Assembly (NCBI RefSeq): GCF_022682495.2
Contig: NC_071398.1
Span: 95,197,705-95,261,704, forward strand
Length of the DNA: 64,000 nucleotides
Direction: 5' to 3'
Source of the DNA: Desmodus rotundus
Lineage: Eukaryota > Chordata > Mammalia > Chiroptera > Phyllostomidae
Positions within the stretch are counted from its first letter, which is position 1, and each line of letters opens with the position of its first letter. Made by a program: the position numbers and the translations under genes. This document shows positions 1 to 12,850 of this stretch, in pieces. The notes under the pieces are model-generated. The model worked only from the letters and a program-made list of their open reading frames with translations, was not told the DNA's origin and searched no databases.

Positions 1-1794
1 CCCGTGACTGGACAGTGAGGAAGATTAGTAGAAAACCGAAGACTGCAGGGAGGAGGTGGTTCGAGGCGGGGGTGGTGGGGGCCGAGGAAGAGCATCACAG
101 CTGCAGACTGTTCTTCCTCCAGAGTACTGGCAGCCCGCGCAGAAGGCAGTCCAGCCCTCCTTAGCCTTCTACTCGGGCCACATTCCTACAAAGTTCGCAG
201 AATTTGGGGGGTTTGGAAGTTTCTTAAGGTGGAAATTCAAAGTTCCAGATCTAGAAATTTGTGGTAAAGCGAGGGAGAATTTTTTCCCAGGTAGGAAAAA
301 CGTCCTAGTTGATATTTTGGCTTTGTGTACAGAGCCGTGAAAAGAAGTGGGAGAAGACAATTTATTCCAGCTCCCTCTGTGAGGGGGACTGGGGTTTGTT
401 TAGACATCGGGCCCGAGTTGAAAGCGAGCTGACACCGCCCGATGGGAATGAGACAGCTCGACCAAGTGGCCAAGGAAAGAGAATCCAAGAGTGGCCACAA
501 AAATACCGCCGGCTCCCCAACCCTGCCTGCTATTTTTAGAAAAGGATTGTTTAATTATTTCCTCCTGCTAAGGTCTGACCTACACCAGCCCCCTCCTGCG
601 AAGCTCTGCCTCCGCATCAGGCCCTCCAACTGGCTTCTTCACAGCAGGTCGTTTTGGGAATGCAAATGACAAGGCCTCCTGCAGCGAGAGCACTCTGGCG
701 CACAATCACCTTCTAATAGGGGCAATCCATTAAGACTGGGGTTTGGGGGATGGGAAGAGTGGCAGGACCAAAGCCTCACAAGGTCATCTGGGTTTCTGTG
801 ACATCTCCTCCCCACCCCATAAGAACTTCAGTTCATTCTCCTGGATAGAGAGGATCATCCTTCCTTCCACTCATTTAACACCCATTTGTTGAGTGTCTAC
901 TTGTTCCAGGCATCACGCTTAGCAGCTAGGACACCATTTCCCCAGTTCATGATTAAATTAAACAAAATTTAAAAAGGCCCAAGTTATCTAAAACCACTAA
1001 ACACAGCATGCTGCAAACATCCGGATGTGTTCTGTTCAGCCACATGATTGCCCCAAATAGGAGAAACGAAACCTCAACTCCAAACCAGGTGGCACCAAAA
1101 TGGTCTGGTCATTTTCACTCTGGCTGGCGCTAGACCCCAAAACCTAAGCTGCTTAATAGAGAACAGGCCTGGGCTAGCCCCAGAAAGGAGGTGGGGTGAC
1201 CTGGGAAAGGCCCAACTGGCAAAACTGAGGGGCTCAAGGTCAGGCTGAGACCACTCAGAAAGACACTCCACTCTGGAGACAGAGCAGGAGGCGGACCAGG
1301 GTGGACCGATTACAAAGTCAGTCTTAGTCAAGACCCTCTGGTAACAGGGAAGAAATCTTTCTTTACCAGCGGAAGTGAAAGAGAGAATTTACTGGAAGGA
1401 CAGCCTCTCAGGGAGCCCCTGGGCCAGAAGTGCATCTGAGCTCCCTGAAGACTTGAGCCAGAAAATGGAAAATCAGGGATCGCACTACTGTCTGTGCCTA
1501 AAAATCCCACAAATCACCCGTTTCTGCTTCCCTCTGTATATTTGCTCCTAAAAGTCTGTCCCCAGCTCCAGTGGGGGAGGGAGCGGGGGCTCCCCACACC
1601 AAGCAGTTCTCTGCGACATTAGCCGGGTATCCCACCATTCACCTTGAGTCTGACTCTACCCAGAGAGAGCATCAGATCCAGTGGGTTGGGGGCTCAGTCC
1701 CACAAGGCTGTCCTCCACATCAGATGGCAGTCGCAAGTCCAGGTTGTCACCTGCGCTTCTGAGTGACCAGCTCTAGGTTGGAGGGTCCCATGCC

Positions 1795-1843
1795 CCTCTC
1801 TCGGGGTTCAATTAATTGAACCTCTCTCGGGGTTCAATTAATT
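1795..1843. repeat. 26-bp tandem duplication containing a palindrome
   Basis: The 26-bp unit at 1795-1820 is repeated, minus its last 3 bases, at 1821-1843. The first copy ends in TTCAATTAATTGAA (1807-1820), a perfect 14-bp palindrome. It lies inside the LTR-like repeat. Confidence 0.9.
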
Positions 1844-2177
1844 TGCTAGAGCAGCTCACAGAGCTCGGGAAGCCCGCTTGCTCACTAGATCACAGGTTCC
1901 TTACAAAGGCTCTTATTAAAGGACACAAACCAACAGCCCAGTGAAGAGACACAGAGGAAGAGGTGCCAGTCAAAGGAGCCTCTGTCCTGGTGGGGTTTGG
2001 GCGTGGTTGGCACAGGGGCGTGCGGGAGCTCCCTAAACCCAGTCCTTTGGGATTTTTATGAAGGCTTCAGTACATAGGCCCGACTGATCGACTGGCCAGC
2101 AGTCAAGGCTGGGGCTGAAAGTTCAACCCCCTGATCACATGGTTGGGACCCCTTGGAATCAACTCCCAACCCCCTTC

Positions 2178-2240
2178 CCTCTCTCTCCTCTTCCTTCCTC
2201 TCTCTCTCTCTCTCTCTCTCTTCCCTCTCTTCTCCCCCTT
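2178..2240. repeat. CT-rich microsatellite
   Basis: A polypyrimidine tract with an uninterrupted CT run of about 10 units and CTCTT/CCTCTC flanks. It is a simple-sequence repeat inside the LTR-like element. Confidence 0.9.
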
Positions 2241-3334
2241 GCCCCTCTCTGGTTTGCCATTAATGTGTGAATACCATAGAGAATGGCCACAGCCACTCTC
2301 ATGGTCCAAGTTCAACTCACCAGGGAACCAGAGTCCCTGGTTCTTATTCCACATTCTTGAAGAACACTAATGTGAATCAGCTCCAGTCAGAAAGCTGTAG
2401 TCACAGAATAAATGTAAACATGGAAACCGGGCCTACTTTCAGAAGATAATGAGTACTTGAGTCGTTCCGAGAAGGGCATGTTGGCCAGGCGACATACTGT
2501 GGGCGGAAAAGACCAGTTTCCATTCTCCTCACCTACCTTTCTCCTTCTATTTTCCGTCTACATTCCCTCACCTTGCCCCACCCGCATCATCTAATTCCAC
2601 GGGAACAGGGTCCCAAGTGGGTGCAGGAACCATGAATGGTGGCCCCCCAGGAAACCAGCCAGGTTTCCTAGCGTCACGCCATTCCACAGCAGCGTTCCCT
2701 CAGCTGCTCTGTGCCAGAGGCCAAGGCTCGGGAGGGACACGTGCTGAGTAACTCAGAGGGACTAGGTGTGACTGCAGTGTCCTTCTGGCTCAGGAATCTG
2801 CAAGAACAGGTGGGGAAAACAGAGACTGCTCCAAAACTGAGGTCTTTTTTTTCTTTTAGAAGAGTGAGTTTCCCCGGAAGGCACGTTTCCTGCCACAGAC
2901 GCAAACGTCTGTTGGGTGTTGGTAGTGCCCCAGCAGCTGGGTTGCCTTAGTTGTTCGTACCGTTGAGCAGGGATGCCTTTTGGATTCTCACGATGCCCTG
3001 TGTGGCGGCCAAGCTGGCAGACTCCGGTGTTCAGAGAAGGCTGATAACTCTGATCTTTCCTCAGAGCTAGGCAGTGGAGCCCAGGCCAGAAGCTCGGGTC
3101 TCAGTTCTCTGTCCCTTCATCTGCAGACAGAAGCAGCGCTGACCCCCTCAAGCCAGGAAGTGCTCCCCGCCCCGGGCCCCACTGCCCAAACTGGGAGTGC
3201 CAGGACTGAAAAACCACAGCCTGGTCACAGCAAGGTTCAGGAGCCCTGAGCTCCAGGGCCAGTCACCCTGTGGCCAAACTGTGTCCTCAGGAAAGAGATT
3301 TCTTCTTACTGTGCCTCTGTTTCCCCATCTGTGA

Positions 3335-3823
<489 letters not shown>

Positions 3824-6327
3824 TGACATGTGCTCGGGCAGCCACATCACCACAGACACCACAAGAAGTGAGAGGTCCTGGGGCCCCTGCTGATGCTGCA
3901 GCGCAGTAGAGGGACACACTGGCCATCGGAGCACGCGTTCCTGCCCACTCCTGTTACCAGCCAGGCCGGTGGCCTGATCCGAGTCTTGTCCAGGTCTCAG
4001 CATTCCCATTCGTAAAACAAAAGCTTTGTCTTGAAGACATTTACACATCCACGTTATGAGCCCAGATGGCAACTTGGGGAGAGTTCTGGGGAGAGGCGTC
4101 TCTATTGCTGTTTGCAGGAATGGTTGCAGTGACTCTGTAAATCCCTTCCAATGGCTCTACCACATGGTACCCCTTGGATTTGTGCGAAGCCCTTCCTGGA
4201 CCACGGCAGCCAGCTCCGCCTGAGGTTCTGGGACTCTCGCGGCCATCTGTAAGCACAGTCTCAAAGGCTAATGGGACGCCTGGCTCCCACGGCCAGCAGG
4301 CTGAGTAGAGCCCCCACTGGTGTCGCCTGTCTGGTTATGACGACCACCCCCACCCCCAAGACTATCGGGACTCCTCAAGAGCTTCACTGACAGTTGGGAA
4401 AGGTCAGACCTCATCCCCGACCCTCTTGGAGCCCACGGACGGCCAGCTGGTAGGCAAACAGGACAGGCACCGCCTGAAGGCGGGCTTCCTGGCACTTGGG
4501 CTGGGTCCGCAGGGACCTGTGCTCAGATTGGGAGTCTCTGTCAAACCCAGATTCTCAGTCTCAGCCCCTCTGTCCCGGTCACATACTGAGGAATGTCTCT
4601 GCCAACTCTCCTCTGTCCCAGGGATGCAAGGAAGCTGCTGGCGTCTGTAAGATCTAAGGACCAGCATCTTCTGATGGGACCGTTCAAGGGGAATCTCTCA
4701 TTCACGCATCCTACCTGAGCTTGAAGCTAAGAGCCTGCTGCAGAGTGGCAGGGAGGTTCAAAAAACAGTACCCCTGTCCTCTACCTGTGTTTACTGAGGC
4801 AAAGAATAAGGCAGATGGAGGCCAAAATATACTCCCCTAGGTTGGAGCATCTAGCTGAGCATTAGAGCCAGGTGGGCTTGCAAACTGACACCCTGTGGGC
4901 CTGGACAAGTCCCCCCCTGCGGCGGAAGTTAGGGGACTACTCAGGTTTGGACATACAGCACAGAGGAACAAGCAGAGGCCTGACTCCTGGGGGCAGTGGC
5001 CCCCACAAGAGAGGGGACCAGAAGGGCCGTGCCCAGGTCCTAGTGAAAAACTCACCACTGAGCTAAGTCCATCCTCTCCCGCGTGAGATAGACCGAGGCC
5101 CAGAGTCTTATCATGGAGCTCCCCCCAACCACACACACAGCAGGGAACATCAGGAGGGGGAACGAGCTTCCCCCTTAAAATGAGTGAGTGTGGACATTGA
5201 CGAAGTGTGAAGCAGGACCTGATTCTGACAGAGACCCTCTCGGGGTTCCTCTCCACCCCACACCGGGGCCCAGGGCAGATTCATCACTGAACACACCCTG
5301 GCAGCCCGGTGATTCGGTGCACACCTTTCAAACGTGGAAACTAAATTCTGCTGACTGCCTTCCCTTCTTCTCTCTCACTTAACACAGCCTGCTCAGGGCC
5401 TAGCGTGGGGAACAACCTCACACAGTGTCTGTTCACGGTGAATTCAAGGCCAGCCTGTCCCAGCCCTGCAACTCCGCCTGCTTAGGCTGTGGGGTCTCCT
5501 GTGGGCCACAGGTGCTGCATTCTGTTTAAACTTTAAAACAGCTTCTGTTTGAAAAGTGGTTTCTCTGTGCTTTGCCCAGATAAGGAGTTCAACCAGGCAT
5601 GAAAGGGGATGAAAAGCAAATGCGTGATGTCCAGATTGACAAGATGGAGGCAGGATTGGCTGGAGGCCCAGAGAAATCCCAATCGAGACGATTGAGCTCC
5701 GCCTCCCGGAAGCTCCCCCTGAGGTTCAGTTCACTGCTGCCAGATTCTCTGGTTCGAGGTGCCTGGGGGATTGGTGGCTGCACCTCCCACCTGCCCTGCT
5801 CTGCTCCAGGTGGAGGGCGGCATGGGGCTGGGGAGACACGAGCAGCTTTGCCCACCAGCCCTCCAGGCCAGGGGTTGGCAGGTGCCGGCTGCATGATATG
5901 AGTGCCCGGTCCCCGGAGGAGGGGCCCTCCATCATTCCAGAACTCCACTTAAATTCAAATTAGCTGAAGTGCTTTTCCAGGTGATGGCCTCAATGCCAGG
6001 CGCGCACTAATTGCACAGGCAATTAAAACATATCGGCTTCCCGCGTGGTGAGCAGAATGTTTGCCTGGGCCTTAGAGCTGCTCTGGAAAGGCAGAGCCCT
6101 GGTGTAAACTCACCGAGGCCAGCGGTGGGAGAGAGCCGGCCCGAGGAAACCCAGCAGCCCATGTGGGACCCACCCCATCCCACCGCAGCTCTGGTTTTAG
6201 TTGCAGGGACTTCCCGGGACCCTCTGTCCCCATGGGAAGACCTTCTCTCCAAGCATCCCTGAAGGGGCTGAATGCAGCCTCTGGGGCATTTGGCCAACCA
6301 GAGGCTACTGCTTTAACCCGAATGTCC

Positions 6328-6752
6328 CAGACCTCTGATGAGTTGAATCGTGTCCCCTACAAAGATGTCAGAGTCCTAACCCTCGGTACCTGTGTAGGTG
6401 ACCTTACCTGGATGATCGAATGAAGATGAAATCATTAGGATGGGCCTTATTCCAGTACAACTGTGTCCTTATAGAAAGGGGAAATCTGGACCCAGAGATG
6501 GACAGCACCCAGGGGGCGTGCCATGTGAAGGTGAGGCAGGGACTGGGGTGATTCTCAACAAGCCAGCCAATGCCAAAGGTGCCAGCAAGCCACCAGTGAG
6601 AGGCTCAGCGCAGATTCTCCCGCACAGGCCCCACAAGGAAGCGGCCCTGCGGGCACCCGATCTCAGATTTCTAGTCCCGGGACAACACATTCCCACTGCT
6701 TCAACCGCCCAGGCTTCAGTAGGTTGTTATGGCAACCCTAGGAAGCTAATGT
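6328..6752 (+). mobile_element. MLT1-type LTR (ERVL-MaLR), solo
   Basis: The order GAGTTGAATCGTGTCCCC, then AGAGTCCTAACCCTCGGTACC, then GTGTCCTTATAGAAAGGGGAAA, then GCCATGTGAAGGTGAGG, and the end TTATGGCAACCCTAGGAAGCTAAT match the MLT1 LTR consensus I know, on the + strand. It is a solitary LTR with no internal retroviral region nearby, and age-typical divergence. Confidence 0.85.
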
Positions 6753-7039
6753 GAAGGCCCAAGCCCCAACAGTTGGGGCCTTGCCCCTGTCCACACTGAT
6801 GGCACGCTAGGATGGTCTTCCACGCTCAAAAGTGATTGCACCTGCCTCCCAGCCAGGATGGGCTGCCCTTCAGCGACGCTGTTCGTTTCCCTGAAGCACC
6901 ACGCCCCAAGCACCCCTCGGAGCCACGCAGCCGAGATATTTAGCCAGACTCCTCTGATGGCTTTCGGGGCACAGACTTGACAGAGAACCAACAGTATCCT
7001 TTCAGTCACTTCGCATGTGCTCCCTGAACACCTAGCAGA

Positions 7040-7480
7040 CGCCACAACTGTCCTACGTACGCACTGCGGCTCCAGAATAAACGCGGTAGACAAGACCCCA
7101 GTTCTTACGAGTTAGCTTCCGGTGGGGGACCTGGATGAGGAGGAAGAAAAGAAACACGCAGGCCACATCACTCATGAATATTATGCGGGGAAGTGAAACG
7201 GGTGATGTCGAGGGAGCAGTTCAGAAACATCCCTCTGAGGAGGTGAAGCTGTAATCGACACCCATGCAATCCAAGCCACGTGAGGATCCAGGAAGAGCGT
7301 GCCAGGCAAAAGCAGCAGCCCGTTCGAAGGCCTTGAGATGGGAGTCAGCTTGATGTGTTTCAGGGGTGGGGACAAAGGCAGTGCAGCTGGAGCCCAGTGG
7401 GCACAGGGGCCGGCGCTACAACGTGGCTCCTGAGAAGCAGGCAGGGCCTGACCACGCGGAGCCAGCAGGCCCACGCCTAG
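7040..7480 (+). repeat. Old mammalian interspersed repeat, family not assigned
   Basis: It carries the phrases TAGACAAGACCCCAGTTCT, CCTCTGAGGAGGTGAAGCTG and GAAGAGCGTGCCAGGCA. The same order of phrases recurs at about 32920-33700, so the two copies belong to one dispersed family. Edges are approximate. Confidence 0.55.
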
Positions 7481-8699
7481 GAGTTGCTAATAGGAAGCAA
7501 GAGGCAAGTGTTCAACAGGAAAATTGCTGAACCTACTTCGCATTTTAGAGACTAGATGTGGGTGTTACAGGAGTCCAGAGCCACATCAGTCCTTGCAATG
7601 CCCCTGGCTTGCTGGCAGGTGGAGGGACAAGCCCAGCTCTCCCCCAGAGGGGTGACTTGCAGCTGCCCCTCCCAGAGGTCAGGCTTCAAACCACTTCACT
7701 AGGGCACTAACCATTTCACCCCACCCAGTCCAAAGGTCCCCCACCTCAACCCCCCAACAAGCCCTCATCCCCTGGCTTGACCTCTTCTGGCATCACCAAC
7801 ACTGGAAATGTCTGCTCCCTTCCAAGACAATACTACCCCCTATTCATAGGACATAGGCCTTCAGGCAGAACAAAACCAAGCGAACAAAACAACCAAAAAC
7901 CAAAAACCATTATTTGCAAAGTCTGGGGTTTTTGCCCCTAGGACTCAGCAGGAACCATAGCCCTAACTCACTCTCCCTCCGCCCGTTCAGGCCGCAAACC
8001 CCAAGCCCAGCGCCATCCATCCCTCATCCCAGCCTGTCCTCCCATGGGAGACCGAGCAGCAGAACAGGACTGGCCGAGAGGCCCTCCCACACGCCTCCCA
8101 GTCTGAGCCCCTCACTCCACCCACGTCTCCACGGCTGAAGCCACACTGAGCAAGGCACCATTCGCAGGAAAAGCAGCTGCAGACATAAATCTGCCTAAAG
8201 ATTCACCCAATTCACATCACTAAACGGAACACTCCTCGCTCCGGAGCAGCTGTTGGCAGACGAGTCCCGCACCCACGTCTTCCCCAAGCACAGCTGGGGA
8301 CACTCACCTGGCATTTGCAAATCAAAGCAGTCTCAGAACAAACGCTGGACCACTCCCAGGTTGATTCCAAGTCTCAAAGACAAGACCTATTTAGAACTTT
8401 GTAGGTGGCAGGGTGTTGTATTTGGGTGATTTGTTTTGTTTTGGTTTTTTTGCCAGTGCCTATTACCTGGTAACCCTGTAAGTTGTCTGTGTTCTTTCTG
8501 CCAAAATGAGCCTGAGATGACCCATCCTGGGAGGAAGATGCAGCCCCCCAGGTTGTGAGAGAGGCCGCAATGGTGGTGGTCTCCTCGCGGCGCTGGACAT
8601 ACTGGTCCCCAGAGAGCAAGTGTGCTCTTGGGACTCAGAGAGAGCTTTGGAGGCAACAGAAAGTCTGTCCAGGGCTTGGGCACCTATTTTTACACCAGA

Positions 8700-8890
8700 C
8701 ACCATGCGTGTGCTGCATTTGCATTGTCTAATCTGTACAAGGACCTACAACGTTGGTATTATTAGCCCATTTTACAGATGTGGCCGTCCACGCCCAGTGA
8801 GGTGACAAGACTCGCCTGTGGTCCCATTACAGTAAGCGGCAGAGCTGGGGCTCACACTGAGGCTGGCTCCAAAGCCCACATCTTTCCACC
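8700..8890 (+). repeat. MIR SINE
   Basis: The MIR core is clear: ATTAGCCCATTTTACAGATG, a degraded gaggaaactgag block, then GCGGCAGAGCTGGGGCTCACA and a tail CCAAAGCCCACATCTTTCCAC. This is an ancient tRNA-derived SINE shared by mammals. Confidence 0.85.
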
Positions 8891-9453
8891 ATGTCACATG
8901 AAACAGTTTATGCTTATATTGTTATTTATTCTTGCACGATATATTTTTCCATACGAACAGTTATACACCTACCTTTGCCAGCACTGGTCTATAGCATTTT
9001 CTAACCTGCAAACCTCTCAGTCGCGTCTGTGCAGGTAAGCCAGGGGAAGGCCACCTCAGAACCTTGCCCTCGGCAGTCTTCCTTGTGCTCAGGGGTCAGG
9101 TGTGGTGTTCCTCTAGCCCGTCTCAGTCCTGTGCACGCTGTCTCTGATTTTCTCCTACCGGGGTTCTCCTCGTTCAGTCAGTATCAAGCATATGAGGCAA
9201 AGGGTTCCATTTAAATCTCTAGAACACCACTGGAAATTCTGAATGGACACGGGGGAAGAGGGAAAGGGCGGGTATCTAACTCCTGAGTAAAACGCTCCTC
9301 GCTGCCTGCACACCTGTCCTGGCTGACCTGGCTCAGGGGCCACCCACACGTGAGGCAGAGTGTCAGGAGGTGTGGGCTGTCACCGCAGAGCGTGTTCGGG
9401 TTCCAGATGTGCGAAGAACACACGTCAGCCCATGTGATCTTGGTGATGCCTGA

Positions 9454-9654
<201 letters not shown>

Positions 9655-9759
9655 TGAGCCCTGGCTCCCGAGCCCGCACCCTCACGGCGCTCTCCCCAGC
9701 CCGCATGCCCCACATCCGACCACAGCCAATGCCACTGATTTAATCTCTCAAGTACCTGT

Positions 9760-10395
9760 CATACCACGTGTCTGCTGCTCTCCATTGCATGCCACCAGCT
9801 GGTCGAAGCTACTGTCACAGCTTGTCTTTCATTTCTCATCATGCCATCCCATGCACGAGCATTTCAGGGACTCCACTGCTCTTGGGATAAACCCCAGGCC
9901 ACGACAGAGCCTGCACAGCCCTGCCTGGTCTTCCTGCCGTCTCCCTCCCTTCATCCCTCCTGTGTACCCTGGCACTTGCCGGGCTCCAGGCCCACAGGCG
10001 CACCTCTCTCTGTCCCTCCAACACCTTCCCCCTCCTGCAGTGGGGCTTCCATGCGGTTCTCGCTGCATCTCAGGCTCGCCTACCACCCACTTAGTGAGTT
10101 ATGTCTGCTTCCCTCTCTGCTCTCAGTTCACTTGTCCCTTTTCGGGGAGTCTGCCTAGTTCCCAGGTGAAGTGAGGTCATCTGTCCTGCAGCCTCACCTC
10201 CCTGGTTACCACCCTTCTCCAAGCACCCCTCGTTTGTCATGGCACACTTGTGGTGTGATGATTCCATTGTCACTGCCGGCCCTCAACCTAAAGCTCTGTG
10301 GGAGGTGGACCATGTTTACTTTTGCTCATCACTGGCTCCCAGTGTCCAGCACAGTGCTAGCGCTTACTGGGTTCTAGATAAGCAGCGGAGGGGTG
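9760..10395 (+). repeat. L2-like LINE fragment
   Basis: The 3' part reads like the L2 3' end: CTCTGTGGGAGGTGGACCATG, then CACTGGCTCCCAGTGTCCAGCACAGTGCTAGCGC, preceded by pyrimidine-rich segments typical of L2. It is diverged and the 5' edge is uncertain. Confidence 0.6.
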
Positions 10396-11409
10396 GAGGG
10401 ATGGAACTGTAAATGTTCACTGTGACTGGGGCATAGGTGACAAAGGCCAGTGACAAGGTGAGTGCCCTATGTGGAGTGGGAGTGGGGGCCATTGAGGGAT
10501 TTTAAAGAAGGGGACCCAACACCTAGGTTTGTGTAGCTGCAGTGGGGAAGGGACAAGGGGTCAGGGCCAGAGGCAGAGATTAGTCACGAGGCTGTGCCAG
10601 AGTCCACAGGAGAGATGACAGACAGTGCTGTGCATTAAGACGATGGTCAAGGTCACCACGATGCCTGACTGGGAGCATTCCCTGTCCCCATGGGGATAGG
10701 AGCCTAGACAGTGCCCCTCCGGGGGCTTCAGACACACCCACCCAAGGCCTGCCTGGTGGACTTCCCTGAGGGTTAGAGGACTGGCTGTGCGGGGCGTGTG
10801 GGACGTGGAAACCACGGCTGTCACACAGAGACTGTTTAGCTGTGTCCTGGCTCCCTGCAGAAGCATCTGCCATCTTAGCGGACAAGGGACACACGGCAAA
10901 GAGTGCGTCCAGTAAACAAGGGCAGACTAATCAGAGCTGTTTTCTTCCTGAGCTGAGATCCCAGACCGCCTTGCCAAATGAGGCCAGTTAAAGTAAATAT
11001 AATAAATGCTTTTCTCCAGGCAGACGCGCTCCTGAAAACACAGCCAGGAGATGAAAAGATATGCTGACCAAGCAGGTTAATGGGGGTGAATTAGATGTAG
11101 CAGGAACAGACCAGCTGGCAGAAGGGCCTTTACAGAGAGCTGGAGACATTCACAGAAATTAAGCTAAACCAAAAAGCTGAAATGATACAGGAGGGAACTG
11201 ACTCCAAGCGCAGCCCAACCCTGCCCAGAGCCTCAGGCTGATTTGGCGATTAGCAGTTTCCAAGGATGATGGCTAGTTGTCGGATGGCAGATACACCATA
11301 AAATCATAACAGACGTAGAGAAAAACCCAGTCACATCCTCACCAGCATTCCCCTCTTCCAGGGGAAAGAGACTCTACCTTCATCCATCACCTGTGTTCCT
11401 CCAGACACC

Positions 11410-11590
11410 TTCGCGGAGTTACAGCTCATTTCACCTCCACCGCCTCACGAGGGAGGGTAGCATCTTCCTTTCACGGATGCAGAAACTGAGGCTCAGGGCA
11501 CTGGGGAGACTTGGCCAGGCTCACGAACTAGCGAGGGGCGGCGACTCAGAGGCGGCTCCGGGTCGTGGTCAAAAGCCTCCCCGTTCCGAG
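11410..11590 (+). repeat. MIR SINE
   Basis: Core TTTCACGGATGCAGAAACTGA, then GGCTCAGGGCACTGGGG and a GAACTAGCGAGGGGCGG tail. A typical degraded MIR. Confidence 0.75.
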
Positions 11591-12289
11591 GCTGCAGCCT
11601 GCTGAAGAGGCCCAGGCGCCAGCACTGCGGACTCACAAGGACAGGAGATTGTTACCGAGGAGTGGGCTTGGAGAGGTCGATTTCTTTTTTATTAGAGTTG
11701 GGCTGATGAAATTAACCTGCAAATATATATTACTCATAACTATTCCAGGGAGCTCACTGCTGGGGAGATTTGTAAAGGCAAATGGCTTTATGTGACTTAA
11801 GAAGAGTTTATAGGCACAGAAGGAAATCAAGTATGTCTGTACTTGCTGAGATGCAAATTACAAGGACTGTTGGCTCTCCAGCAGTGGCGTCTGGGGACGC
11901 AGAAGGGCGGGCCATGATGGAGGGAAGGCAAAGTGAGGTAGAGGCTTGGTCCCAGCTCTAAACGATTGTGGGTTTGCGCCAACTCCCCACCTTGGACGCT
12001 GAAGACAAGAGTTTATCAGCTTCCGAGGGCCCCCACTCCTGCTTTTTTCTGGTTTGGAACATGTTGTTTATTTGCATTTAAAAGACAAGAACCCAGTCTG
12101 GGTGAGAAGGGCACGTGCACTCACCTGCAGCAACCCCTCTGGTCCCCACCTCCACCCTCCCTGTCCCTTTGTCAGTAAGAATCAGGGCTCCCAGCAGAGG
12201 GTCTCGCCCCAGTTTTCACTGAATGCTTTCCTCGAGGAACGTGGTGAGGGCCAGCACCCAGGATGCTGTGTCTCGGCTCACCCAAGTCT

Positions 12290-12850
12290 GGTGTGATTCG
12301 GGGCCACTGACTTCACCTTTCTAAGCCTGTTTCACCACCTGTAAAATGGGGAAGGTGCCACTAGCATCCCGAGAGTCTCTCATGAGCTCGTGTCTTCAAT
12401 GACTTTAAGAAGCTCTAACACAGCAGACCACTCCCCACAAGGCTGGTGGTGGGGACCACGGGGGAGGAGAGCCTAGGCACTGACGGATGGTTCTGGATGT
12501 GGCAGAGTAGGGACCCTTGCTTCCTTCTCAGCATGGGGTGTGGGGGCCAGCAGCAAGGGCGTCTCCAGGGAGAGGGGAGAGCCCTCTCCTCCCAGCTCTA
12601 CCCCATCAGGGCCTGCATTGTCGAGGAGCCCCGGGTGGTCCGCGTGTACATTCATGGGTAGGAAGCAGCCACTTGGGTTTGAGACCCAGTTCACCGATGT
12701 GCACCCCCTGGGCAAATGTCTTCAGGCTCCTGGCCTGAAGGCCACCGTGTGTACCTCAGAGGGCCGTGGTGAGGACGGAGTGAAACCGTCTGTGTCTGCA
12801 GAGACAGGCACTTAGGACAGGGACTGGTACCCGTGAACATTCAGTAGCCA
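12290..12850 (-). repeat. Two MIR-like fragments
   Basis: About 12290-12420 has TTTCACCACCTGTAAAATGGGG, the antisense MIR core. About 12650-12850 has TTTGAGACCCAGTTCACC followed by a CAGAGGGCCGTGGTGAGGA block, again MIR-like in antisense. The sequence between them is not assigned. Confidence 0.6.

Larger units (their letters stand above)
1560..2400 (+). repeat. Old LTR-like interspersed repeat, family not assigned
   Basis: The order of phrases around 1790-2150 (GGTTCAATTAATTTGCTAGAG, then AGCTCACAGAGCTCGGG, then TTTTTATGAAGGCTTC, then GATCACATGGTTGGG) matches a mammalian LTR-type repeat I recognise but cannot name. The edges are approximate. It is diverged and interrupted by a CT-rich tract and a 26-bp tandem duplication. 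Confidence 0.45.
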
